DNA of 14,642 bases from an uncultured Ruminococcus sp. Lineage in GTDB: Bacteria > Bacillota > Clostridia > Oscillospirales > Acutalibacteraceae. The DNA is taken from NCBI GenBank assembly GCA_902766305.1, contig CACXDE010000004.1, positions 1 to 14,642 on the forward strand, in the 5' to 3' direction. A model generated the notes under the pieces. That model searched no databases. It saw only the letters and a program-made list of their open reading frames with translations, and was not told the origin of the DNA. Of the stretch, positions 1-7,050 are shown piece after piece (the stretch's first letter is position 1; each line of letters starts with the position of its first letter). The translations under genes were made by a program, and so were the position numbers.

Positions 1-230
1 TCACAAAGCATATCCAGATCTATCATATAGGGGTTGCCCGCATATGTAGAGAAGGACTGATACGGTGAATCGCCGTAGCTTGTGGGACCAACAGGGAGCA
101 GCTGCCAATACGTCTGACCTGCCTCTTTCAGAAAGTCTACAAATTCATACGCTGCTTTGCCGAGCGTGCCTATTCCGTAAGGAGAAGGCAGCGAAGTAAT
201 GGGCATCAAAATGCCTGCACTTCTTGGCAT
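1..230 (-). CDS. malQ: 4-alpha-glucanotransferase (amylomaltase), N-terminal part
   Basis: Reading from an ATG at 230-228, the 76 visible residues begin MPRSAGILMPITSLPSPYG and continue through GIGTLG, YWQLLPVGPT, GDSPYQSFS and AGNPYMIDLD. These are the hallmark N-terminal blocks of glycoside hydrolase family 77. The enzyme transfers alpha-1,4-glucan chains between maltodextrins or glycogen in the cytoplasm and is normally about 500 residues, so most of the gene lies outside the window. A ribosome binding site (GGAG, 245-242) lies 11 bases before the ATG. The gene is separated from upstream pncC by 217 bases of very AT-rich DNA, so it is probably transcribed from its own promoter. Only the C-terminal truncation by the window edge limits the call. 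Confidence 0.94.
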   Translation of the reverse strand, partial: MPRSAGILMPITSLPSPYGIGTLGKAAYEFVDFLKEAGQTYWQLLPVGPTSYGDSPYQSFSTYAGNPYMIDLDMLC

Positions 231-322
231 AGATAAATCATCTCCGTTCTATTATAGTATATTTCTTGTTCATTTTCCATCAAATGATACAATTTAAATA
301 AAACTTTTTACATTCGTAGTAT

Positions 323-351
323 ATTTTATCACGAATTTAAAACATAATCAA
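323..351 (-). promoter_or_regulatory. Candidate malQ promoter (TTGATT-17-TAAAAT, extended -10)
   Basis: On the minus strand, TTGATT (351-346) and TAAAAT (328-323) are separated by 17 bases, and TGA directly precedes the -10. The surrounding bases ACTATTGATT and GTGATAAAAT almost repeat the promoter at 5748-5780. An inverted repeat ATTCGT/ACGAAT (312-317 and 331-336) straddles the -10 and could be an operator. The rest of 231-447 is AT-rich and has no gene. It also holds a perfect TTGACA (419-414) spaced 17 bases from a weak TGCAAT, and a TATAAT (256-251) so close to the ribosome binding site that it is unlikely to be used. Confidence 0.42.
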
Positions 352-447
352 TAGTTTTGCACAATTTTTTTATTTACAAAATAGATTTTTATTGCAAGTG
401 TCATATTTTTGTTTGTCAATTTGTTCTTGTAGTACAATAATACGGCA

Positions 448-942
448 CTACTGCATACCCGCTTCCTCAATTGTAAGAGCAAGCGCATTTACGGCAGAAA
501 GCTGCCTGATGACTTCACGGCTGTTCTCACTGCCGAAGAAAAATTCCTTCGCATAGGTTTTCTCCGCCGTGCTGATACCAATACAGACATAGCCTACCGG
601 CTTTCCCTCGAGCGCACCCGATGGACCTGCAATTCCGGTTGTTGAAATACCGATATCTGCGCCGCTCAGCCTGCGTACTCCCTCAGCCATTTCCTTTGCA
701 GTTTCAACACTGTATTCAGTATACTCTTGCAGCGTTTCATTTTTAACACCGAGAACCTCATGCTTTATCCGGTTTGAGTAAGAGCATACACCGCATTCTA
801 TCACTTCCGAAGCGCCCGGAACGGATGTGATAATTTCAGATATCATACCGCCTGTCAGACTTTCGGCACTGGATACCTTAAGCTCCTTCTCTTTAAGCGC
901 ACTTACAAGCTCCGTGCTAAGCTTTTCGATCTTTTGTCTCAT
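448..942 (-). CDS. pncC: CinA C-terminal-domain protein, probable nicotinamide-nucleotide amidohydrolase
   Basis: From the ATG at 942 this is a 164-residue stand-alone CinA C-terminal domain. Family blocks in order are SAESLTGG (25-32), SVPGAS (40-45), GVCSYSN with K60 (51-60) and TTGIAGPSG...KPVGYVCIG (101-122). Members of this family deamidate nicotinamide mononucleotide to nicotinate mononucleotide in pyridine-nucleotide salvage. The N-terminal molybdopterin-binding-like domain of full CinA is absent, as in many PncC proteins. The frame is open to an ATG at 963, but GAGG (955-952) lies 9 bases before the ATG at 942, whereas the upstream ATG has only a weak, distant AGG, so 942 is preferred. 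A good extended -10 promoter lies upstream, and no partner gene in the same pathway is visible. Confidence 0.9.
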   Translation of the reverse strand: MRQKIEKLSTELVSALKEKELKVSSAESLTGGMISEIITSVPGASEVIECGVCSYSNRIKHEVLGVKNETLQEYTEYSVETAKEMAEGVRRLSGADIGISTTGIAGPSGALEGKPVGYVCIGISTAEKTYAKEFFFGSENSREVIRQLSAVNALALTIEEAGMQ

Positions 943-988
943 TTCAACCGACCTCATCTGCATTTCATCGTAATAACCTGCATATACT

Positions 989-1017
989 ATTGTAACACGG
1001 ACTTTATCAGATTACAA
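989..1017 (-). promoter_or_regulatory. Probable pncC promoter
   Basis: On the minus strand, TTGTAA (1017-1012) and TACAAT (994-989) are separated by 17 bases, with TGT before the -10 forming an extended -10 element. The predicted transcription start is near 982, which gives a leader of about 40 bases to the ATG at 942. Confidence 0.5.
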
Positions 1018-1104
1018 CATTATTTTGATGATTTTTTTGTATTTTTTGTATTAATTTATCAAAATTGCATTTTGCCGCCTTTTCTATCTTTTGTTCATAA
1101 TTTA

Positions 1105-1135
1105 TTAACAATTTTTCCGCTCAAAATGCTATAAT
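1105..1135 (+). promoter_or_regulatory. Probable promoter of the crtO-like/rsmE/mtnN operon
   Basis: A perfect extended -10, TGCTATAAT (1127-1135), lies 65 bases before the first start codon. The best -35 is TTAACA (1105-1110) at a long 19-base spacing, which an extended -10 can tolerate. It faces away from the pncC promoter, so 1018-1104 is a divergent intergenic region rich in A and T runs. No other structured element was seen there. Confidence 0.55.
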
Positions 1136-1200
1136 TGTATCTGTGTTTGTTCTTTATCTCTTATGCGTAAAACGGCATTTTTACAACAGGGGGCTGTAAT

Positions 1201-1728
1201 ATGCTTCAGGAAGAAACATTCATCAAAGCTTTTATTATTAATATAGTTCTCGGATGTATATGGCATTTTATAATATTTGTCGTGTGCGTCACAGTCGATG
1301 TTTCTTTTTTTGACGCTGATAAAAAGATGTACAGACCTCACAAATGGGAAAGGTGCGGAAAATTCTACAGCGATAATCTAAAAATAAATAAATGGAAGGA
1401 TATGCTTCCTCAATATATAGGAAAAGACGGTTTTTCAAAGGATCATCTTGACAATGTTTCTGTAGAATATCTCGATACATTTATAATGGAAACCTGCCGT
1501 GCGGAATGGAATCATACCATGAATTGTCTGTACTTTGTGGTATTGATCGTTATCAACCGTTTTTCAATGGCTCTTTTTCTTTCCGCCATACTTTTTGTTG
1601 TAAATCTTCCGTTTGCAGTTATTCAAAGATATAACCGTTTTCGTCTGCAAAAGCTGAGGTATACTATTATCCGAAAAAAGGAAAAAGAAGCTCTGATATG
1701 TTCACGTCAGAGCATTGCAAGGAGTTAA
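1201..1728 (+). CDS. CrtO-like (glycosyl-4,4'-diaponeurosporenoate acyltransferase family) membrane protein
   Basis: This 175-residue protein has a hydrophobic N-terminal segment (about 9-32) and a second hydrophobic stretch (about 108-141). The middle matches the CrtO family pattern: WERCGKFYSDNLKINKWKD (49-67), LP...GKDGFSK (69-80), E97-TCRAEWNH (97-105) and NLPFAVIQRYNRFRL (135-149). In Staphylococcus, CrtO adds the fatty acyl group in staphyloxanthin synthesis. No carotenoid gene is visible here, so the substrate may be another membrane lipid or glycolipid. AGGGGG lies 7 bases before the ATG. The stop is 3 bases before the rsmE start, and the rsmE ribosome binding site lies inside this gene's last codons, which indicates co-transcription. 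The family assignment is fairly secure; the actual reaction is unknown. Confidence 0.72.
   Translation: MLQEETFIKAFIINIVLGCIWHFIIFVVCVTVDVSFFDADKKMYRPHKWERCGKFYSDNLKINKWKDMLPQYIGKDGFSKDHLDNVSVEYLDTFIMETCRAEWNHTMNCLYFVVLIVINRFSMALFLSAILFVVNLPFAVIQRYNRFRLQKLRYTIIRKKEKEALICSRQSIARS
1690..1713 (+). other. Hairpin at the crtO-like/rsmE junction
   Basis: GCTCTGA (1690-1696) and TCAGAGC (1707-1713) form a perfect 7-bp stem with a 10-base loop. It lies inside the last codons of the upstream gene, 5 bases before the rsmE ribosome binding site AAGGAG (1719-1724). No U tract follows, so it is not a terminator. It could affect rsmE translation or mRNA stability. Confidence 0.4.
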
Positions 1729-1731
1729 AAT

Positions 1732-2466
1732 ATGGACTGGTTTTTCACAGAACATGCCGGTAATGCCGGCGATACACACATAATAACCGGCGAGGATGCC
1801 GTACATATAACTAAATCTCTTAGAATGTCTGTAGGAGAGATAATCACGCTTTGCGACAAACAGAGAAATGAACATTTGTGCAGAATCGAAAAGATAGACA
1901 GGGATACAGTAACGGTACGTATCGTCACTAAAGAAGAATGCAGTCATGAGCCGTCAATAAATCTGACCTTATATTTTGCTCTGACAAAAGGAGACAAGCC
2001 TGAAACCGTCATACAAAAATGTATCGAGCTTGGAGTAACGGAGATAGTACCCGTTCTGACAGACAGATGCGTTTCACGTCCGGATGCAAAATCTGCCGAA
2101 AAAAAGCTTAAGCGTTATCAGAAAATAGCTCTCCAGGCAGCGATGCAGTCAAGAAGAGGCATAGTGCCTGAAATAAAACCTCTGGCAGAATTAAAGGACG
2201 CTGCAAAGGACTGCGGCAAATATGACAAAACGATACTTTTCTACGAAGGCGGCGGACAGTCAATCAGAGATATAATTACAGAGACTGACAGGAATATAGC
2301 TGTATGGATAGGTCCGGAAGGCGGATTTGAAGAAAGGGAAGTTGAAATTCTTTGCAAAAACGGTGCTGTAACAGCAACTTTAGGAAAAAGAATACTGAGA
2401 GCTGAAACTGCCCCCATAGCAGCGGCTGCCGCAATAATGTTCCATACCGGAAACATGGAGCTTTAA
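1732..2466 (+). CDS. rsmE: 16S rRNA (uracil-1498-N3)-methyltransferase
   Basis: At 244 residues this is the usual length for RsmE, a SPOUT-class methyltransferase that methylates U1498 of 16S rRNA in the decoding region using S-adenosylmethionine. Signature blocks are HITKSLRMSVGE (25-36, N-terminal RNA-binding domain), YFALTKGDKPETVIQKCIELGV (81-102), the VWIGPEGGF SAM-binding loop (191-199) and LGKRILRAETA (217-227), which forms part of the SPOUT knot. AAGGAG (1719-1724) lies 7 bases before the ATG. It is followed after 60 bases by mtnN, which degrades the S-adenosylhomocysteine its reaction releases. All expected motifs are present and nothing is broken. Confidence 0.96.
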   Translation: MDWFFTEHAGNAGDTHIITGEDAVHITKSLRMSVGEIITLCDKQRNEHLCRIEKIDRDTVTVRIVTKEECSHEPSINLTLYFALTKGDKPETVIQKCIELGVTEIVPVLTDRCVSRPDAKSAEKKLKRYQKIALQAAMQSRRGIVPEIKPLAELKDAAKDCGKYDKTILFYEGGGQSIRDIITETDRNIAVWIGPEGGFEEREVEILCKNGAVTATLGKRILRAETAPIAAAAAIMFHTGNMEL

Positions 2467-2478
2467 GAAATTTGGAAT

Positions 2479-2505
2479 GTGGAAAGTGGAAAGTGGAAAG
2501 TGGAA
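2479..2505 (+). repeat. Heptamer tandem repeat (GTGGAAA, about 3.9 copies)
   Basis: Four consecutive 7-base units GTGGAAA (the last lacking one base) lie between the rsmE stop and the mtnN ribosome binding site. The unit is purine-rich and cannot self-pair. It is one of several 7-base-period arrays in this window. Confidence 0.85.
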
Positions 2506-2526
2506 TTAACGAAAGGGGAATGAAAA

Positions 2527-3234
2527 ATGTTAGGAATAATCGGTGCACTTGATATCGAGGTAAACGGTATCATTCAAAAAATGGAAAATCCCTGCGAAAA
2601 AATAATCAGCTCGATAAAATTCACATCAGGCATTATTGACGGAACAAAATGCGTTATAGCAAAATGCGGTATCGGTAAAGTCAACGCTGCACTCTGCACA
2701 CAGACTATGATACTTGAATATCATCCAGACAAGATAATAAACACCGGAATCGCCGGAAGTACATCGTCAGAAACTCATATCGGCAGCGTTGTAATTGCCG
2801 AAAATGTCGTACAGCATGACTTTGATACAACTCTTTTAGGCGATGAAGCTGGTACGCTTTTTTTGCCGGAAGAAAATATTATCTACATACCTGCCGACAA
2901 AGCACTTGAAAAAGAGCTTGTAAAGGTCTGCGCTGAGCTTGGCGATATAGACTGCACTGTAGGAACTGTTGCAACCGGCGATCAGTTTATAGGAACTATC
3001 GAAGACAGATTTTCAATACATGAGCGTTTCGGCGCCGTTGCCTGTGAAATGGAGGGCGGAAGCATTGCCCAGGTTTGTTACGTCAACAAAGTTCCATTTT
3101 CTATACTTCGTTCTATATCAGACGACAGTACAAGCGATGAAAGCGCACAGGTTGAATACAGTACATTTTCTAAGTCAGCTGCCGAAAAGGCGATTGAGAT
3201 AATAACAGCGTTCATAAAGGATACTAAGCTTTAA
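2527..3234 (+). CDS. mtnN: 5'-methylthioadenosine/S-adenosylhomocysteine nucleosidase
   Basis: This 235-residue cytoplasmic nucleosidase hydrolyses the glycosidic bond of MTA and SAH, releasing adenine and feeding the methionine/SAM cycle and autoinducer-2 synthesis. Visible family features are the N-terminal LGIIGALDIEV with Glu11 (equivalent to the catalytic-site Glu12 of the E. coli enzyme), GIGKVNAA (48-55), NTGIAGS (72-78), ATGDQFI (149-155), CEMEGGSIAQ with Glu176 (173-182) and RSISDD with Asp199, the catalytic acid. The segment MEGGS replaces the more usual MEGAA, a mild change. AAAGGGG lies 8 bases before the ATG. It belongs to the same operon as rsmE, consistent with by-product removal. 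Confidence 0.95.
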   Translation: MLGIIGALDIEVNGIIQKMENPCEKIISSIKFTSGIIDGTKCVIAKCGIGKVNAALCTQTMILEYHPDKIINTGIAGSTSSETHIGSVVIAENVVQHDFDTTLLGDEAGTLFLPEENIIYIPADKALEKELVKVCAELGDIDCTVGTVATGDQFIGTIEDRFSIHERFGAVACEMEGGSIAQVCYVNKVPFSILRSISDDSTSDESAQVEYSTFSKSAAEKAIEIITAFIKDTKL

Positions 3235-3274
3235 AAAATACAGACTTCTGAAAATATGCAAGGAGAGTAAATGA

Positions 3275-3496
3275 ATGAAACCAAACGAATTACCTGATAC
3301 ATATTATCTGATGGACTGCGAAGAAATAATCGAAAAAACCGATATTGTGTCTCCCCCATCGGATAGTATTAACCTCAAATATGATGAGAAAAAACGTCCC
3401 TGCTCTTACATAAGTCTTAGCGACAGCGGCAGGGAAAGTTTGATAAGATTAGGTATGCTCTTTCCTGAACCCAAGCAATCAGGAAGACCACATTAA
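3275..3496 (+). CDS. Small hypothetical protein, 73 residues
   Basis: I do not recognise this protein. It is soluble, with an acidic N-terminal half (DCEEIIEKTD at 14-23) and a basic, proline-containing C-terminus ending KQSGRPH. It has no signal peptide, transmembrane segment or clear motif. The start at 3275 is supported by AGGAG (3261-3265). An overlapping ATG at 3271 stops after eight codons and can be excluded. It sits 40 bases after mtnN and 31 bases before the secreted amidase-like gene, so it is very probably co-transcribed with them. Coding status rests on the ribosome binding site, spacing and codon pattern only. Confidence 0.65.
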   Translation: MKPNELPDTYYLMDCEEIIEKTDIVSPPSDSINLKYDEKKRPCSYISLSDSGRESLIRLGMLFPEPKQSGRPH

Positions 3497-3527
3497 TATC
3501 ATAACACAAAAGCCAAGGAGGAAAAAA

Positions 3528-5672
3528 ATGAAGAGAAGAAAAAACTTTTTAAAAGCTGTTGCAGCATTATTATGCTGTACTGCGGCAGTATCCGGATTCA
3601 TATCCGACACAGGAGCAGCAACTGTTTCAGCTGCTGAAAACACACAGTCTGCCGATGTTTCAGTAATCGAAACTTCTTACGAAAACGATGATACATCATC
3701 AGGAGAATCATCAGAAGCATATGAGATACCCGCTTATCTTTCTGATAAACAGAACGATGTGAGGGAAATAAGGACATACAAAGCTTTCAGTTACTTTGTA
3801 AATGATGAAGGTACTGTAACTCTGATATCTTACGCAGGCTTTGACAATTCTGTAAAAATACCTACAGTAATTGGAAGACTGCCGGTAACAGAAATTTCAG
3901 ATCAGGCTTTTATGGGTAAAAAGCCATTATTCAATATTACTTTACCTGCCGGACTGAAAAAAATCGGCAGCAAAGCCTTTGCCGGATGTACCAGATTAAA
4001 GGAGATTACCATTCCTTCTGGAATTGAGTATATAGCGGATGACGCTTTCGGAAATCCGGAAGAAGAAGCAATAAGCCTGAAAAAAATAACCGGCATCGGA
4101 AATACAGCTGCACAGACATTTGCCGAAAAGTATGGAATAGACTTTAATGACATAGGCATACCGACCGGACTTACACTCAGCCAGACATCTGTTGAAATAA
4201 AAAAAGGAAAAACATATACAATCTCAGGCACAGTCTCCCCTTCAACTGCGGCAGATAAAACTCTCAAATGGACAACAAGCGACAGTACAATTGCAAATGT
4301 AAAAAACGGTATAATAACAGCCGTTGGTACAGGCAGCGCTGTCATCTCCGCTGAAACATCTAACGGCATTACCGCTGTATGCAGCGTGACAGTTATTCCC
4401 GGAATAACACCGTCTCTTAAGCTTAATAAGACCTCTGTAAGTATCGGAAAAAATGAAAGCTACACGCTTGTTCCCACACTTAAATCAGACTCTGACGAAG
4501 TAATAAAATGGAACTGTTCAGACAAAAGCATTGTAAGGGTAAACGGCGGCAAAATCACGGGCTATAAAACCGGTACAGCAACCGTAAAAGCCTATACTGC
4601 AAGCGGTCTGACTGCTTCATGTACTGTTTTCGTTAAATCAGCCCCCAAAACAGTCAGTCTTTCAAAATCTGTTGTTTCACTTGGTTTAGGTGAAAATTTT
4701 GAACTTAATGCTGTTTTACCTTCCGGTACTGCCGCAGCTGTAAGAACATTCAGCAGCAGCAACGAAAATGTTGTAAAAATGACAAAAACTGACTGGAAGG
4801 CACAATTCAAAGCCGCAGCTCTTGGAACAGCGACTGTAAGCGTAAAGCTTTATAACGGCGTTACAGCCTCCTGTACCGTAAACGTAAGAAAAGCGCCTTC
4901 TTCAATTTCACTCAGCAGTACAGTAATAAATATAAGAGTAGGAGAAACATCCAGTCTCTCTTCCATTATTCCGGCTGACTGTGCAGCGGCAAACAGAGTA
5001 TATATATGTATGAACTCAACTGTCATCAAAATGACAAAGTCCAACTGGACGGCGGAGTTTAAAGCACTCAAAACCGGAACGACAACAATAAGAGTAAGCA
5101 TATACAACGGAAAAACAGCCGATTGTAAAATTGTAGTATCGAATGCGCCCAAGATATATCTGAGTCCGTCTAACCAGTATGCGAATACATATTCCTATGG
5201 CTTCACAAATGAAATGGAGCAGTGCAACCGTATTGCAGACGCTACGAAAATCGCCTTGGAAAGATGCGGTTTTATTGTAAAGAAAGCGCCTAAGCTCCAG
5301 GATATGTTTGTCAGCATAGATGAAAGCAATTCATGGGGTGCTGACTTGCATATGCCGATACACACTAATGCCGGCGGCGGCGCAGGTACAATGTGTATGG
5401 TATACAAGAGAACGGCAGAAACACTGAAATACGCTGAACCAATATACCGTGCTGTTCAGGCTGTAACTCCCGGAAAAACAAATTATGGAGTACAGGAATA
5501 CCCTAAGCTGAACGAATTAAAAAGAACAAATAAGATCGCTGTATACACCGAGGTTGATTTTCATGACAATCCGATGATAGCCAAATGGATCATAGAAAAC
5601 CCGAAAACAATAGCAGAAGCATTTGCTAAAGGTGTGTGTGAAGCATACGGCTATAAATATATAGCACCGTAA
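3528..5672 (+). CDS. Secreted LRR/Big_2 protein with C-terminal N-acetylmuramoyl-L-alanine amidase-like domain
   Basis: This 714-residue exported protein starts with a Sec signal peptide (KRRK n-region, hydrophobic core 8-24, likely cleavage near AATVSA at 30-35). A low-complexity Ser/Glu linker (about 37-64) is followed by a BspA-type leucine-rich-repeat segment (about 84-209, e.g. LPAGLKKIGSKAFAGCTRLKEITIPSGI). Four Big_2 immunoglobulin-like domains cover about 211-541. Residues 542-714 resemble the Amidase_3 fold: TNEMEQC (E562/E564), LHMPIHTNAGGG (H608, H612) and TEVDFHDN with E675 as candidate catalytic Glu. The usual DPGHGG zinc-binding motif is replaced by SPSNQ. The likely role is cell-wall binding or peptidoglycan cleavage at the surface. 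A perfect AAGGAGG lies 8 bases before the ATG. It is the last gene of its operon. Confidence 0.88.
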   Translation: MKRRKNFLKAVAALLCCTAAVSGFISDTGAATVSAAENTQSADVSVIETSYENDDTSSGESSEAYEIPAYLSDKQNDVREIRTYKAFSYFVNDEGTVTLISYAGFDNSVKIPTVIGRLPVTEISDQAFMGKKPLFNITLPAGLKKIGSKAFAGCTRLKEITIPSGIEYIADDAFGNPEEEAISLKKITGIGNTAAQTFAEKYGIDFNDIGIPTGLTLSQTSVEIKKGKTYTISGTVSPSTAADKTLKWTTSDSTIANVKNGIITAVGTGSAVISAETSNGITAVCSVTVIPGITPSLKLNKTSVSIGKNESYTLVPTLKSDSDEVIKWNCSDKSIVRVNGGKITGYKTGTATVKAYTASGLTASCTVFVKSAPKTVSLSKSVVSLGLGENFELNAVLPSGTAAAVRTFSSSNENVVKMTKTDWKAQFKAAALGTATVSVKLYNGVTASCTVNVRKAPSSISLSSTVINIRVGETSSLSSIIPADCAAANRVYICMNSTVIKMTKSNWTAEFKALKTGTTTIRVSIYNGKTADCKIVVSNAPKIYLSPSNQYANTYSYGFTNEMEQCNRIADATKIALERCGFIVKKAPKLQDMFVSIDESNSWGADLHMPIHTNAGGGAGTMCMVYKRTAETLKYAEPIYRAVQAVTPGKTNYGVQEYPKLNELKRTNKIAVYTEVDFHDNPMIAKWIIENPKTIAEAFAKGVCEAYGYKYIAP

Positions 5673-5676
5673 AATC

Positions 5677-5711
5677 AAACCGGCTGGGAAGCATTTTCCG
5701 GCCGGTTTTTT
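5677..5711 (+). terminator. Strong intrinsic terminator
   Basis: Arms 5677-5690 and 5695-5708 pair over 14 bp (including two G-U pairs), with outer stem AAACCGGC/GCCGGTTT, a GCAT loop and a run of six T (5706-5711). It begins 4 bases after the amidase-like gene's stop and ends the operon that starts at 1105. Confidence 0.95.
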
Positions 5712-5746
5712 GACATTATTTATCATTTGTCTTAAATAACTTAGCG

Positions 5747-5797
5747 TACTATTGATTTCAATACACCGCAGTGATATAATGACTATTATCAATAGTA
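5747..5797 (+). promoter_or_regulatory. Inverted-repeat pair bracketing a promoter (candidate operator)
   Basis: TACTATTGAT (5747-5756) and its exact reverse complement ATCAATAGTA (5788-5797) are perfect 10-bp arms with centres about 41 bp apart, close to four helical turns. The first arm overlaps the -35 and the second covers the predicted transcription start. A dimeric regulator binding both could loop or occlude the promoter at 5752-5780. The regulator is unknown. Confidence 0.5.
5752..5780 (+). promoter_or_regulatory. Promoter of the three-Big_2 secreted protein gene
   Basis: TTGATT (5752-5757), a 17-base spacer and TATAAT (5775-5780) with TGA before it (extended -10). The predicted start is near 5787, giving a leader of about 75 bases before the ATG at 5863. 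The leader holds a small AGACT/AGTCT hairpin near 5802-5814. Confidence 0.8.
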
Positions 5798-5862
5798 TTT
5801 CAGACTGACAGTCTCTGATATTTATCAAAAAAAACGAACTTTAAGTAAAGGGGTTAATTGTT

Positions 5863-6714
5863 ATGATTAAAACATCATTTGCAAAAAGAATTTTTTCTGC
5901 ATCAATTGCTGTTGTAATGGCTTTTGGCGCATCCGCAATGTCAGCAAGCGCATTGGATCTCGGAACTCTTAAAACTGATATAGATTCAGTTCTTCCTCTG
6001 AACGGTTCCGGCAGTACCCTTACACTTAATCAGACTTATGAATTGCCTGATTATATATCAAAATATACCGGAGCGTCTTATAAAGTGTCCGTGTCTGATA
6101 ACGGCGTACTAAAATATAAGGACGGAAAAATAACAGCAGTCGGCACGGGCAAGGGTACAGTAAATATAACTACAAAGGGCGGTAAGAAGCTCAGCTTTTC
6201 TTTTGATGTGCCGATCCCTGAAAAAACTATAACTCTTGATAAAAGCAAGCTCAGCATGAAAACAGGACAAACCTCAAAGCTAAGGGCAAAGCTGAAAAAC
6301 TCAACCGGCAGAATCATCTGGAAGTCCTCAAACACAAAGGTTGTAAGCGTTGATCAGAACGGTAAGCTAAAGGCAAATAATGCTGGTACGGCGACTATCA
6401 CAGCGACAAGCGACCTGGGAAAATCAGCGTCCTGCGTGATAAGCATCGGCGATCCTGTTTATGTACAATCTATAGATATAAACACACATTTTATTGTACT
6501 GCCGGTTGGTCAGAGCTACCAGCTCAAAGCCTCTGTTACTCCGTCAAATGCGGATAACAAGACTTTAAGCTATGTTGTATCAGATCCGAATAAGGCTTCC
6601 ATCTCAGGTGGAAAGGTAACTGCAAAGAATCCGGGACAAACAAAAGTAACGATCACTTCCAGCAACGGAAAAAAGGATGTATGTACTGTATTGGTAACTA
6701 AAAAACAGAAATAA
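5863..6714 (+). CDS. Secreted protein with three Big_2 domains
   Basis: This 283-residue protein has an N-terminal signal peptide (FAKRIFSASIAVVMAFGASA, likely cleavage after SASA at residue 30). It carries a divergent Big_2-like unit (about 53-119) and two clearer ones (about 121-196 and 203-283). Typical motifs are WKSSNTKVVSV, GKITAVGTGKGTV and GGKVTAKNPGQTKVTI. No enzymatic domain or LPXTG/SLH anchor is visible, so it is probably a secreted adhesin or surface-associated binding protein. AAAGGGG (5846-5852) lies about 10 bases before the ATG. It has its own promoter and is isolated from the upstream operon by a strong terminator, although both genes encode Big_2 proteins and may have related roles. 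Confidence 0.85.
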   Translation: MIKTSFAKRIFSASIAVVMAFGASAMSASALDLGTLKTDIDSVLPLNGSGSTLTLNQTYELPDYISKYTGASYKVSVSDNGVLKYKDGKITAVGTGKGTVNITTKGGKKLSFSFDVPIPEKTITLDKSKLSMKTGQTSKLRAKLKNSTGRIIWKSSNTKVVSVDQNGKLKANNAGTATITATSDLGKSASCVISIGDPVYVQSIDINTHFIVLPVGQSYQLKASVTPSNADNKTLSYVVSDPNKASISGGKVTAKNPGQTKVTITSSNGKKDVCTVLVTKKQK

Positions 6715-6797
6715 AGTAAATGAATTACAATATATAGCAAGTAGTAAACGTCATTTATAAAGTCTTATTGTCAGCCTGAAAAAAAACTCCTCCTCCC

Positions 6798-6884
6798 TGT
6801 CATTCTGAGGAGCGCAGCGACGAAGAATCTTTTGGGTTACACTGCTTTTGTGAAAAAGATCCTTCGCTTACGCTCAGGATGACA
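6798..6884. repeat. Dispersed palindromic repeat, TGTCATTC family, full copy (87 bp)
   Basis: The element runs from TGTCATTCTGAGGAGCGC to GCTCAGGATGACA. The two ends are imperfect inverted repeats (TGTCATTC against GGATGACA, and GAAGAATCTTTT against AAAAAGATCCTTC), so it can fold into a long hairpin. Closely similar copies occur at 12967 and 14587. It encodes nothing and resembles REP/MITE-type non-autonomous repeats. The rest of 6715-7050 has no gene. Confidence 0.9.
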
Positions 6885-6946
6885 TTAGGGCAAAACTTTT
6901 GTCGTTTACTAAAGCTTTTACAAACTATCAGTGTCATTATTGCCGT

Positions 6947-6961
6947 GTACATTGTACATTG
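6947..6961. repeat. Short heptamer repeat (GTACATT, 2.1 copies)
   Basis: Two GTACATT units in direct tandem, followed by a further G. The same core occurs as a palindrome (ACATTGT/ACAATGT) at 14523-14536, beyond the 3' end of the intact nuclease gene. Confidence 0.5.
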
Positions 6962-6971
6962 AAAATTGTTT

Positions 6972-7009
6972 TCCCCTCTCACCATTTTCTAGTGAGAGGG
7001 GATTTTTTT
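6972..7009 (+). terminator. Intrinsic terminator, plus strand
   Basis: TCCCCTCTCAC (6972-6982) pairs perfectly with GTGAGAGGGGA (6992-7002) around a 9-base loop and is followed by seven T (7003-7009). It lies 257 bases beyond the Big_2 gene's stop. It may end that transcript after the palindromic repeat, and it blocks read-through into the convergent minus-strand region. Confidence 0.9.
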
Positions 7010-7050
7010 GTTAGTTATTCGGATTTAATGCTATGGCTCGTTTTTATTGC

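Noticed and set aside
251..256. TATAAT on the minus strand as the malQ -10
   Set aside because: A transcript from it would start at or inside the malQ ribosome binding site (245-242), and no good -35 is at the right distance; the promoter at 323-351 fits better.
1690..1713. Terminator between the CrtO-like gene and rsmE
   Set aside because: The 7-bp stem has no following T run and lies upstream of the rsmE ribosome binding site within an apparent operon.
6798..6884. Intrinsic terminator of the Big_2 gene formed by the TGTCATTC palindrome
   Set aside because: It can fold, but no T tract follows and near-identical copies lie in unrelated contexts, so it is treated as a dispersed repeat.
6885..7009. 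Small RNA gene ending at the strong terminator at 6972-7009
   Set aside because: No convincing promoter was found between 6885 and 6971, and read-through from the Big_2 gene explains the terminator.
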